DNA of 64,000 bases, taken from assembly GCA_003342815.1 (NCBI GenBank), contig PTEX01000138.1:313264-377263 (forward strand), read 5' to 3'. The notes below the pieces were generated by a model. It did not search any database and was not told where the DNA came from. It worked only from the letters and a program-made list of their open reading frames with translations. This stretch comes from Eudromia elegans. Lineage: Eukaryota; Chordata; Aves; Tinamiformes; Tinamidae. The position numbers and the translations under genes were made by a program. Shown one piece after another: positions 33,776 to 47,300 of the stretch. The first letter of the stretch is position 1, and each line of letters opens with the position of its first letter.

Positions 33776-36700
33776 CTGAAACAGAAGTTATTTGTATTAC
33801 TTCAACAGTATTTCAAGAAGCTTCTCTCTTGTAGGATCACTAGATTCAGATCTTGGGAATTACAGATACATAAATAGTTCCTTTCAATCTGCAGTGTATA
33901 CAGATACACAGATCTCTTTCTATATATTTATATATAAAATAAATATAATAAGTCTGAAAGTGCCAATCCCGCAGACTTCCTAGGGTGTGCAGTCAGGGCT
34001 GGCACAGCACAAGCTGAGCCCGGCTATCACAGTGAAGTGCTGCCAGGAACTTATGCTAAAGCTTCTTTCCTCCCGTTGCTCCCAATCTATTTTAGGGAAT
34101 TCAATTAAACATATATGTAAGTAAGTTATCTTAGTTACTAGAATTATTTTAACAAGGGTTACTTTAAGAAGGAAGAGGAAACCAAGCCTATTTCCATGCA
34201 CTGAGGGCAAGGGAAAGGAAGTATTCTGTAAACGAGCACAAGCCTTGAAGGACACCAGTTTGTGACCTGTGGCTAACAAAACATTCAACTTTGGTGCTAC
34301 TTGAGAAATAAAACCAACAACGCTTGAGTGTTAACACCAGCAATGAGAGTGCAAGTCCACGACTGTCCTGAAGGCCCACTGAGCTCTCACGATCGCTAAG
34401 GCAGGGGAACAAGGGGAGCTCCTTGGATGCCTGTGCAGCCCCAGGAGCTCTGGCTCTTGCAGCGGAGCCGGCCCAGCCGGGCTTCGGAGCCCTGCTGGAG
34501 AGGGGCAGCTCCCGTGAACGCACAGGGTCGGCTGGGAGCTCTGTGCTGCACAGAGCACCTGCCAGCACCGGAGGGGGCAAAATCAGTACACTTGCTTCAG
34601 GCAACGCGGAGCCAAAAACAGCTCAAGGATCAGTCACCATCTACTATATTAGCACCTTCAAACTGTGGGCTAAAGCTCTATGCTGAGCTGTACTTTGCGT
34701 TTCTTAAGAGCTAAACTATGCTGAATTTAAATGTTAATTTCAACTTCAGTGTAGATTAAATTCTTTGCTCTACCAAATCATGTGTGGGCTTTTGGACTAT
34801 TTTGAAAATAAAGATATAAGAGAAGCAAAGTTTAAACTGATAGTTGTGGACAGATTTCTTTGAAGTACTGCCCCAGTGTTAAACAGATAATCATAAACAT
34901 TTGTAGGGTAGTCCCAAAACTACCAATTTTGGGTTATATCTTAGATAATGCTGAAATTTCATTGTCTGAGTATTATTCTAAATTTTAAAATCTGGCTGCA
35001 ATTGTGCTATCACTTTGTTTCTTCTGGCAGACGAGAAAAGATTTTTGAAAATGTAGACTACAATGGTTACCACTGAATACTTACATAGATGTAAAATGCT
35101 ACAATAGATACATTTCTGAAGTCTAGCGCCGCATCTATCTCATCCATAAAATAAAGCGGAGTTGGCTTGTAGTGGTGAAGAGCAAAAACTAGAGCCAGTG
35201 AACTAAGAGTCTTCTCTCCTCCTGATAAGTTAAATATCTTCTTCCAGCTTTTCTTTGGAGGCCGAACACTGCAAAAGTTTAGAGTTAAAAATTACTTCCA
35301 TTCATGAACATAGTAAATCTGTTGCAGTGATAAGTTAGTCATGACAGAGGAGGGAATTTCTGAAAGGCAGATTTATAAAGAAGTTAAGACAACAACCAGC
35401 CTGTGCTGCTTGTTACCTTTAGTCCTCAGCAAGTGAGGGGCAGTGAGCTAGGTAGATTACTTCGGCTCGCTGTGGAGCGAATCCCCTGCACACGTTAGCT
35501 CTGCAGTCAGCTGGTGGTTGAGTGCCTGACCTTGCACTACTGTAATGCTCGGCTATTCCCTGCAGGAATGGTAATGCTGAAGACCTGCTCTTTAATTATC
35601 TTTCAAGAGTGCTATCCCTGCTCACATGTAATGAATACAATAAATTAGGATCTCTTATGACAGAGAATGTTCTCCAATTATCAAAATGTTTGACACAATT
35701 CCCTAGACAGAGTGAATTAACTTGGTTTATCAATGCTGAGAATTAGGAAAACCTAAGAAATGACTTCAGAGTTAAAGCCTTCTGACTATTATTTAGTTGT
35801 GTTCATAAAAGAAATAAATCTCTTCATTAACCCACAATAAAAAGTGAGAGGCAGGCCTTACTCAGTTAGCTGATGCTAAAAATACAATGGTTAATTGTAA
35901 AATGCAAAGTATTTTGACAAACCTAAACATGATTCCCTCAGAGAAGGGATCCAGACTGTCCACAAGTTCTAATTCAGCATCTCCTCCCAAAGTAAGCATC
36001 TGGTAATTTTCCTTCAGCTTGTTTGTTATTACATTAAATCCGGCCATGAATTCATTTAGCCTTTGTTTTCGGAGATCTTCAAAAGCCTGTCTGAAGTTGT
36101 CTCTCTCGTTAGTGATGTCATCTAGCTCAGCCACATGTTTCAAGTACAGCTCTTCCTGGAAGAAAGAAACAAAAGGGCAATTGAAGAAGCTTTCTCCTTA
36201 ATTTCTATTTTAAAGCAGTTGGTTATACCATTTGAAATTCACTCTTAGCTGTTAGCCAGCTTTAAAAAAAAAAGAAAAAAATATCATGAGCAAAAGAAAC
36301 TCCTCTTTTTAATCTGTTCACTCCTAACATGGGCTGCCACGGACATCTCATTTAGCGGAAGTCCCAGTTAAATGAGGAATGTCTGTTGTGGCGGGTCTGT
36401 GCTTTTAGTTCCTGGAACGTTGGTCTCCACAAGCTGCTTGTCGCTGCTGAGACACATGTCAGAAATACCCTGCATGAGCACAGAGTCCTGCTGGCTTTGC
36501 TGCTAATGCAGTTCCTTAATTTGCACTTACTTTACAAACAGCTAGAACTGATCCTTGATGCTGCTTAGTAGCACAGATAGAAACTGTCTTTACACTGTCA
36601 GGAATCTTTTTTTCTTTCCTTCCTCTCCTTTTTCTGGAATTAAGTGAAACGGGGAAAGAAAACATGGAGCTGAACAAGTTGTTTCTTATGAAACTAAGGT

Positions 36701-38280
36701 GTCTTTGGACAAGAGCTTAGACTGAGATATAAGGAGCAACTTGTTCTTCAGAAGCTTTATGGCCTACACAGAATTTCCTAGACCCTCCCTGCCCTTGGAG
36801 ACAATGTAGCTGGTACTTTAAAGAGGAACTTAATGGTGCAGGCCAGATGAAGCTGCCCCAAGAGAAAGATTCAGTGTCTGATTTTATGAGAGCTATCTAG
36901 AAGTACAAGATTCTTAATTTTATCTAAGGGGAAAAATACTAAGGTTCTTCAGGAATCCAATTATAATGTGGCAAAAAAAGTCTACATTGGTGTGTGAAAT
37001 GACTCTATTAGAGCAGATGGAAAAATCTGCTTTAAAATAAAAAATATCTATTAAATAGCCTAATATTACTAAAGTATTATGAGTTAAAAAAAAATCCTAG
37101 TATTGTTTTTATATGTCTAAATGAGACTGTAGTGACTAAAATGCAAACTGACAGATGAGAATTGTCTTCACCTCGCATCTGTGGTGCCAGATACAAAGAT
37201 GCCGTACGTAGGCTCCTAGACACAACTTCCACCCTTTTGGCTAAACATGAGCTAACAAGGAGCCAGGATGTAAACATCCGCACAGCATGCGGTGAAAAAA
37301 GGGAAAATTCAAGGATTCCATTTCATTTTCCAGGCCAAATAAAAAAAAGAGCAACAATAGGGCCATCTCTTCCTGGCATGCCTATGGATAAAGGCAGTTT
37401 CTTTGGCCCGTTAGCTAAAAGGAGCAATTTTGCACACACTTCAAGTGTAGGATCTATATGAGCAGCCACTTGAAAAATGCACAATTGAAGAGCTATCCAC
37501 ATACTTCAAAAGCAATTACTTTAATCCTATATATTAGAATACAAGTAATGGAAAATAGTAAAGCTGTATTTACAAAGCTTGCCTTTGGGTGAAGGGAACA
37601 CACTGCTGACAGACAATACTACATTAGACAGATTGATGCTGCTACTACACACTATTAAACTTACCTTCTTCTTGTACTCTGTAATAGCACCAAGGTTAGG
37701 CTTCATTTCATGACACTGGGCTTCCAGGAGAGCTATCTGTTTAATGATAATATCTGGATCTTTGATAGCTTTAAGTTCTTCTTCACTTAGGACTGGAAGT
37801 TCCTCAGGTGGCTTATCATCTATAGAGTGCAGTGATAATTTTGATATCTAAAATGAAAAAAAATTATTAAAGATCTTTAAAGATCAATTAGTTATCATAT
37901 GAACTTCTAAAATAAAGCTTTTCTGTATTAGTATTGATCTTCCAATCTCAAAACATTCATTCATTGTTTCTTCATTAATTTGTTTCAGTCCAAATTTGGT
38001 TTATCCCTTTAAGGATAGGCTCTGAGAAAGACATCGAGCATCCTTTTCATCCTGCTATTCTGCTCCTGAGAATTATACGATTACACGATCCTTTCAGAGG
38101 AGGTAACTTCGAGAGAACATAAGAGCCACAGTAGTCAAACAAGTCACCTGGCCTTGTAGTCACACTGGTCTTGTAGAACCTAAACAATTTTATGTTTATT
38201 TCCATGAACCAAGAAAACAAATACCACCATCGTTGATTCTTTCCCTCTTTTGGTGGTTCTCTGGACTTAACTAATCTATG

Positions 38281-38312
<32 letters not shown>

Positions 38313-41300
38313 TGCATTTTTTTTTTCAAAAGAATTAAAAGCCCTTCAGGGATGCTAGCCCAGAGAAATTTGTGAAGCTCACCCCAAACACGGCTCTGAG
38401 CTGGCTTGTTCAGCAGGACGAGAACAGGCTTTGGCAGCCAACCTGGACGTGGTGGCTGTCAAATGGCAAGCAGTGAGGCTGACAGAGACATCCGTGTGCT
38501 CCTATGAGGCTGCCTGCTCTCCTGCTTCAACACCCAGGCTGAGAAGGCAGGCGCTGCAGCTCCTAGGGAGGCTCCTGGGGAGGCCTTCCCACTGGTTCTA
38601 AACTGAGCTCATTCACAGAGGTAATATCTGAACAGCAAAGCCTCCTCTCAGCCCCACAGGGTCCTCATGGGCCTGCTTCCCTGTGGAGCTAGGGAAAGAC
38701 AATTTGATGCAGCAGCTGCATGAGGGATGTCCAAACATCCCTACTACAGGCGTGTAGGATGTACACAGACATGTACATGGCTCCTGGCATGGACAGGAGG
38801 GAGGATTTTCAGAGTAGACCCCCTGGCTTCTTTGGCAAGGACAGGAAAGGACAAATGCTGATGCTGCCCAGCCTCATTTTCCCCAGTAACAACTAGGTAC
38901 AAATTTGATAAAAGATGCACAGAGAGGGTGCAGGCGCAGCCTCTTGGTTCTTACCTCTTTTTGCCAGTATTTAATCTTTGACTGGTGCGTAGAAATATGG
39001 CCATTGATTTGTTCAATCTTAAGTCTTATGTTAAGAGCTTCCTTTTGGAGTGCATGTTCATTATCTTGAATAGCTTTCATCTCTTGGAGTAAACAGCGGT
39101 GTTCCTCCTGAACTTGTGGTAATGCCTCCTAAACAGAAATGTCAAAAACATGCAGTAATCACTTGCTTGTGAAATGTTTCCACTTTCCTGGGTTATGCAT
39201 TTGTTTCTGCCATATTATCTGCTAATGAACTGTCCAGAGTTCATAAGTACTGACGTTTCCTCTGACCACTGCATCTATTTTTAAAGGTCAGTTTTTTATT
39301 AACTTTTTTTAGAAATTGTGGAATATATTGCAAGATACAAAAAAGAACAGTCTTTTCTGTTTGCATGAATTTTTGGAGAATGAGGAGTAGAACTTAGAAA
39401 AACTTAAGCTTAAACTAGATGGAGTCATTGCTTTTAATAGCTGTACTAGCAGCTAATACAACCCCTTTCCATACTGCTAAACCTGGAATTTCCCATCTGC
39501 TCTTAGGACAACTCTGGCACAACTGATGTTATCTACAAGGTCTTCACGGACCGCATCCCCTCTGAAGATGTCCACTTACTTCAGCTTGCTTGCAGTCATT
39601 CATAACCTCAGTAGCTTTCTCTTCCAGCGTAGTCAGCTCTTGTGTTAAGTCTTGAATTTCTTTCTTGTTATCTCCAATTTCCTTCTCAGTGCGTAGCACA
39701 GACTCTTCAGACTTTTTCAGGTTTCTGAATAGACACCAAGATGTTTACATACCTCACAAGTGCAAATAAGACAAGATATAACAAAAAAAGTACGATCTAA
39801 CTCAAAAAGATTGTTCTCTATCTATCGATGGTCAAATAGCGCTTATTTAACGTATGAACACTCAGCCCTGTGAAACAGAGATGAAACAAAGCCTTTGCCT
39901 TCCTTAAATACAAACCATTCGGACTTAAATTTGTTCCTTCAGAAAGGGTTTTGAAATTTATTTCTGAAGGCAGATAGAAAAACGCTTAAAATTTTCCTCC
40001 TTAGATAAAATTGGACCGTTTTGTTTTGAACTGCTTCACTACATGGCAAGAAGTGCAATCTTTATTCTGAAATACTATATTTCACTTTTAATCAGATATC
40101 AATTACAGGTGACCTTTATATTGGCTGTTAGAAATATTAAACTACAAGTCTGTATCTCCCTTTAACTCTTTAACACAAACCTATTAGATATGCCACTAAA
40201 AATGAAGATTTTTAAGCTCAGTAAATAATAGTTATTGAGACTACTTAAAGCAAACATGTCCTGCAGGCATCAGCACCAAGAGATGCAGTTATCTGAAAGC
40301 TGAAGTGACTCTCCTTGATCAGGTTTCACTAAGCTCTCTTGCTCTCTGATCTCTCTGCATTTAAAGCACTTTAATTAACAAAGATTACGGTTCTCAACAT
40401 TTCCATCTAAATTTGAGGTAATTTAGTTTAGAAAAAAGGTTTTGACCTTTCAGCCGCAGGGAGGTGAAAGTCATCCCTGCCAGCCTGACAAATCCCCATA
40501 TACCAAATGGTTCAGCAGCAATCAGGGAGAAGCAGAGGCAGGGGCAGTGCAGCCTGAAGCCCTCACACTGAGCACACCCATGGTTACCTGTTTGCAGTCT
40601 TCACTGCCACCTGGGCCTTCGTAACAGCTGAGGCACATTCATCTATTTCTTTGTTGATCTTATCGAGTTTGTCTTGCTGTGCTTTCAGTTTATTATTGTT
40701 GATATCAATTATGAGATTATGCAATCGTTTAACTTCACTTTCTACTTTGCCAGCTTTTTCAGCAATACAATCATAATCTGTCAATAAACAAATGGAGTGA
40801 GAAGCGTCATTGGGCCATCCCTAAGAACACTGGACTCTTTAGAATACATCAGATTTAAGGGATACAAATCTTTGCTGAATGAAAATACAGCAAAATACTG
40901 CAACATTTCTTTATACTATGAAAAAAAGTATTTCAAACATGGCAAAAAGTACTACCCACAGCTCTGCAATACTGTTATACAACCAAAACATATTTGGCAT
41001 GAACTGTCAAAAATTAATTGGATTACTTAATGTATAGTGAGTACCTAAATGCACAAAGTGATACAGAAGTTATTCCAAACTCATTATTTGCATCAATTCA
41101 GAGGAAAGACACTCAAAGGAGTGTCATTTTATTAGGCTCATTTTATTTCCTGAGCAAGAAATACAAGCAGTCAAGGTTTACCTTGCTAAGCTACCACTTT
41201 TCTTCAGGGAAACAATTAATTGAGCTCTCAGAGTAAATGTAATTTCACAAAAACAACTGGGGTACTACATATAACAGTATATACTGTATTAATTTTACAG

Positions 41301-44300
41301 AATCTTGTAATAACTCTGCTAAACTACAGCAACCACTTTATTTGACTTTAATTAAAGTTTTTTCATTATCCTATTTGTAATAAAGCCATAAAAATTTGAA
41401 CAACTAAGAAAAAAAAACCAGAAAATTAGAAATTATCCTCATTGGAACATGAACTTGAATTGTCCAAAGAGTGTGCTGAGTCTTTTTCATCTCTAGGAGT
41501 ATCTTTACCCCCTCCCTCGGAAAAAAGGAGGTTCCAAAACAAAATCAATGATAGCAGTGAAAGAACAAAGGTGTAACCTTCATTTCTGTATGAGGTGGGA
41601 ATTATAGTCACATTCTCACATTCGTTTGCTATAATTTCCCCTTCACAATACTTACCTTTTTTAAAGTTATTATGTATTTTTTCCAATTCTTTCTGTTTGT
41701 TTTTGTCTGGGGCAGCAGCAATTACATTGGCTTCAAGTTCTTTAACTTGGTTTTTTAGACGAGTTTCTTGTTCAGATAAACTCTACAAAAGATACAACTG
41801 TGTTAGAATCCCCTAGTTTAGAAAGATGTTGGAATACTAACATGGACATGTGAAGTCGAGGCTTTTTACTGAGAAGTTATCCTGAAGTACAATTATGGAG
41901 AAGCCAGTTACTGCTTCCATAACAATATGTTATGGATTATGTTATTATTGGTATTATTATGTTATATGTTTACCTGGATGCTTGCTGTATACTTTTCTAA
42001 AGTATTTCTCATTTCCCGAATGTTTCGGTGCAGTTTTTCTATGGCTTCTTCAAGTTGGATTTTCTCTTCTTCGCACTGTGTTGCTCTTTTTGAATCCTTC
42101 TGCAGCTCAGATTCCATTTTACTAACCTATACAAAAATGAGACGTTGTCATTTGCCTTGTGTCACTGCCACAATATACAGCAACACCTCATTCATGTGCT
42201 ATACAGCCTACAGACTCTTAAAACACATGGAGAAATTAAAGACTTTGCTGTAGCTGGACAGAACATGCAGACTGATTGCTGAGAAGATCAATGATGCCAA
42301 TGAAAGACAAGACGAGCAGGCACAAAAATAAGCTGAAGAATTCCTCTTAAAATAGCTAATAATGGAAAAATGGTTTCAAGGAAATAAAACTGGATAAAGC
42401 TAGACATGCTTAGAGTCAGAATAATGAAGGCAGAATCCAAAACCACACAAGCAAAAGCTTGAAGCAATTATACTATTGTTTATTGATTAGATTTGATACA
42501 AACAGCTGCAGGGTGGTTATTGTTTTTGTGGTACTCTATTTTGGGAAGACAGGCTTTTGCAGATAGCAACAGGTTAGGAGCCTGGATCATCATCAAAAGA
42601 ACAAGAACACATTTCAGATCACAGCCACTTACCTGTTTTTCTGTAATTCAAACACAGCAAAGTCCATTATTACTATGATTTATATATGAGCTGGTTTATA
42701 TATTTTTTGACTCTTTTCAATTCTAAAGGCAATAAATCGCTCTATCCATAAAGATAGAAGAGCTTTTCCTACTAGGAATGTTTCTTTATATGCCTACCAA
42801 GCAAAAGTAGAATAGAGTATAGCTGAATTTTTATGGTTAGCCCCAGAAGAAGTCTCCTGTAGAATCAAGTAAATTAATAGAATTTTGCACTTTGATATTT
42901 ACAGTCATGAAGTTCTGTTCATAATTTCATCCCATTAATTCATGGTTGCTCTCTAAGGTTTAGCTCCTCAGTTGCACATCATAACCCTTTCTGCATTCAT
43001 TTAGAATCTCAGAAACTTAAAGACAGGAAAGATAATGTCATGAAGAAAGATGATTTTACTTTGTGAAAGGTGCCTAGGTAAAGCTCTACACACAGATGGT
43101 CTATTTTCTTAATCCATCTACATCACAGAAACTATCTAACTATGCCTTAGAGTCTGCAATTGCTTTCTCAGTTCAGAGCAGAAGACCATATTCTAACTAT
43201 CCTACAAAATCCTTTTTGAACTTTCTTGACACTGACACCTGTCTTGACTGTGACAGAAATGTAGGACTGCTCTGAAATGATCCAAGTTTTCAGGAAGTTT
43301 TTCCTTCCTACTCTCCTATGACCAAAGACATTGTCTAAAAGACGTAAGTAACACTCATTTCCCAGATGCTTCATTTCTTCCCTGTTGGTTTAGCAAATCG
43401 TGAAGAAGTAAAGTACAGGCTTTCTCAGAAGATACTTATAAGTTCAATTCCTTAGTTCTCTAGGAAAGAGCCATCCAGAAAGGCTAGAACTGCACCACAT
43501 TTTTGGTAGTTTGCATATTGACATGACAGAAGTTCCACATCAAACTCTCTAGGATTTATAAAGTGGTATTTTCTTTTGGCTCAGAAATTCAATTTTTAAT
43601 TAAGATTGTATACACTAACCTCTTCTTCTGAAACGTCGATTATAACTGAGGATCCCATTCTTCCCTTCATCACTTTACCTCCACCACCAGTCATTGTTCC
43701 TAAAATAGACAAGAATAAAAAGGTTAGCATTCTAATTTTGATTTGATGGTATCTATAAAATAAAATGCTGAACACTAGAACTATGAATTTGTACTTAAAT
43801 ACCTGACTCTTCTATGATTTGTCCTTGCAGTGTCACAACTCTCCATCTTTTCTCATTTTTGAATGCTATTCTGGTAGCCTGATCCAAGTCATTAGCTACT
43901 ATAGTATCACGTAACGCGAAGTAAAAAGCCTGGCGAATCGTCTCATCTCTCACTTTCACCAAATCAAACAACCGTGGCAAGTCTTCAGGAGTTGGAATAG
44001 TTTTCATGTTTTTTTCCCATACAGCCATCTACATTTAAAAAAAAAAAAAGGATTCCTTAAAACAAGGACCAGGCCATTTTATTATTCTGAGGCAAGTTAA
44101 GGCTTTAAAGTGAATTTAATAGTTCCCTAGTACACGTATTAGCATATCTCTCTTCAGATGGGCAACTGACAGTAAAGCTTCCTTGGGATCTCTCTCTACC
44201 TATAGGATAACAAAATTCACCCGATAACTCATTGCTCCCCTTCCTACCAATACTTGCTGTTTAAATTTCAAATATTACAACTTCTAGATTACTAAGTTTG

Positions 44301-47300
44301 CTATTAAAAAAGACATAATATAAAGATATAATAGAATAAAAGGCACATCAAACATTTATGGTAATCTAAAATGGTATGTAAAAAGATTTTTAAGTCTTAG
44401 TACTTAAACGTTATTGCTTGGTCGTATCCCGAGTCTCAAGCATCCCTATCTGATTGAAAGGGTTTCTAGTTTAGCTTTATCTATGGGCATCAGTACTGCA
44501 CAGCTTAGAATAAACAAACAACAGAAGGTGTTTCCTCCAAAGTGCCAGGACTTACTTTGTCCAAGGCTATGAACGTGGCAACTCCAAAGCCTGTTCTCTT
44601 CAAGAAGATCACACATTCCTGTGCAGTATCAATTGTATCCACAACAATGTAGTCTAAGGCACCACAGCAGGATGAAATGGCAACGTCATACTTTTCATCA
44701 ATAGCTCCTAAGTCTCCCTACGAAATGGGGTGAAGGTGGAGGAATGGCAGAAATATTCTAATTAGCTTGACAACAGTGTTTCGTCTTGGCATTAAGAGAA
44801 GGATAACTTAAGATTACTGCAATGGGAAATGATGTGAAAAATCGGAAAACAATTCCTACAGTTGACTTTTTGTGGAAGAAATTCTGCTCTAATTCAAAAT
44901 TTTAAAACAAGAACATACCCAACTTCTGCATATTGCTATTTACTCATATCCAATGTACTTTTTTTTTTTAAAAAATAGAAATTCATAGATTTCAGATCTG
45001 AACAAAGGTTTTTGTGGTAAGGCAATGTGGTAGCATCAATTTAGTTCCTGTAGACCAACAACACATTTTATATGCCACCATTGTGGCAAGGCAGACTGGC
45101 CTGACAAAATCATGTAATGAGCTCCAGGCATGGTCCTGCCACTGGTCAGCTGGGTGGGACAGAGCAGTCACAGACTCCTTGTGCCACCCTGAGACCCTCA
45201 GAAAAAGAAGAAACATAAAAACTCTGTTGCGCGTTTGCCGAGTGCCACGCACAGGCAGCTGTCACCCTCCCACTGAGAGAGGAGTCTCACACTCCTCTCT
45301 CCAGCAAGTGACAGCACAGAACAGGGCACAGGCCAACTGTACTAGACAGTGGTCTCCTGCTCTTTGAATGCTTTTAATGAAGCTCTTAGTACTTTTTTTC
45401 ACATACAAATGCACTAAATAAACTGGATTATAAGAACACATGCTCAGCATTGTTCATATTTTTAGCAAAACATGCTGCATCACTCTGGGTAGCTGGATCA
45501 GTTCTATTTATCAGTCACATCATGTTCTTTACAACCTTTTCACTTCTACTGCAACCTACCCACTTTCGGAAACAGATTCTTCTCAGGGGAGGAAGTGGGG
45601 AAAAATAAGAGAAGAAAACTGCAGCATACAACCATTCTACAATTACATGATGTGCATGGACTGCCTAGTACTGGGGGAAAAAAAAGTCTGAATAATTCCA
45701 CCTCAGCAACACTTTTTCAGAATTGGAGAAGTTGCTTGGAAAAAAATGCCGAGAGAAATTTTGCTGTGAAATAGCTTGTCTTGTTTGTTTTTGAGACAAT
45801 TATATTGCTCTCTGTTTTGATCTATATGTAATATAGTGTAAAAAAAAAAGGCAAATAGACCACTGATAAAAATTATATATTTTTTAAGAAGCATTGTACA
45901 ATTAAGGGCAATTTTTGTACATCTTCATGTACAAAGAACATTGAGTTACATACAGGCTGTGAGAGACTATATGCTTTTATGTTGCATAGCAGTTCTATAA
46001 AATGTGACGATAGTGATTGATTCTACCTTTTGTAGCACCAGAAAATAGAAAAGACCATTCCATACGAGTACTGTGGGAGTACAGGTGGCCCTAATCAACA
46101 AGATCAAAATCACTACAACTGTCAGACACAGCTCAGGCTGGAATAATGCCTGACCAGGCTACAAAAACTGCTTTGAAGACTGAGCTAACTGGGCTCTATA
46201 TTAAAAATCAGCCTACAAAAAAGACACACTTCCTGATAGTCACTCTGCTTAGTCTCAAGTTAATATCAACTATTATTTCTTTTTAAATATTTTTTATATG
46301 AAGCCTACAGGATTTGTAACTGACCAAATTCATAGCACCAGGCAAGTGAAGAATTCTACCTTTCACTTAATTACAATAACACGTGCTTCCAAAGTCCTAT
46401 TCTCTCACCAATAACTTTAAGAGTAAATATATAACGGTCTTTTAAAATTTACCAGCCTTCCGTATATTCCTTGAATTCTTCCAGATTTCTTCTCCTGAAG
46501 TAGAGCCTCAAGCACTTTTCCTCGACTGCGACTTTGTGCTAAAGAACTTTTGGCTTCTTCTACTTTCTGACGTAGATTTCGAACAAGATCTTTAGCGCCT
46601 GCTTCTTCTCTTTCTAGTTTCTCAAGCGCATTCTCCTTCTACCAGTTTGGAGGTGGAAAAAAAAAATCTTTAAGAAACTTACTATGTTCAGGGAGACTCA
46701 GGTACATGATTGTGTATTTAATGAATCCAGAAAAGTAGAGATAGAAAAATGTTTGCTAGAAGTATGGATGGTGCATTGATACAGATTAGTATTAAACATA
46801 AAACAAAAAAGTGCACTTTCCTATAAATATAACAGCTTATGAACTTGGACATCAGCTTATCAGGTATCAGAATTCTTTTGTCTTCAGGGAATGAGTGTAG
46901 AATAAAAAGGGAAATTCAAAGAAGATACAGACACAGTCATTACATTTCTTTGGAAAAGCACACCTAGTTCAGGAAAAAAGCATATTGCACAGTATGATGA
47001 ATTAACAGTGATATTATAATTGTATTCTTTTTTCTTGCATGTTTCATTATGATACTTCCTGATTATCTTGAAGAGATTATGCAGGATTTAATTATAAGTG
47101 TGTAATGTCAACACTTGCTTAACCAAAATCTGTTTGAAATGAAATGCCTTAATCAATGAAGTTTAGTTTTTAAATGCTGTTTCACTGGAGACAGTTTTTC
47201 TATTTATTTGCACCATGATTGCTGCTAGAACAGGGAGTGGAACTTTGCTTTCTGTGTTGCAAGATTGTGTCATACTCAAAGAAACAGTGTAAAACTTAGG

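Noticed and set aside
34188..34714. Overlapping ORFs on both strands at 34.2-34.7 kb
   Set aside because: Explained by the short GC-rich island within an SMC4 intron.
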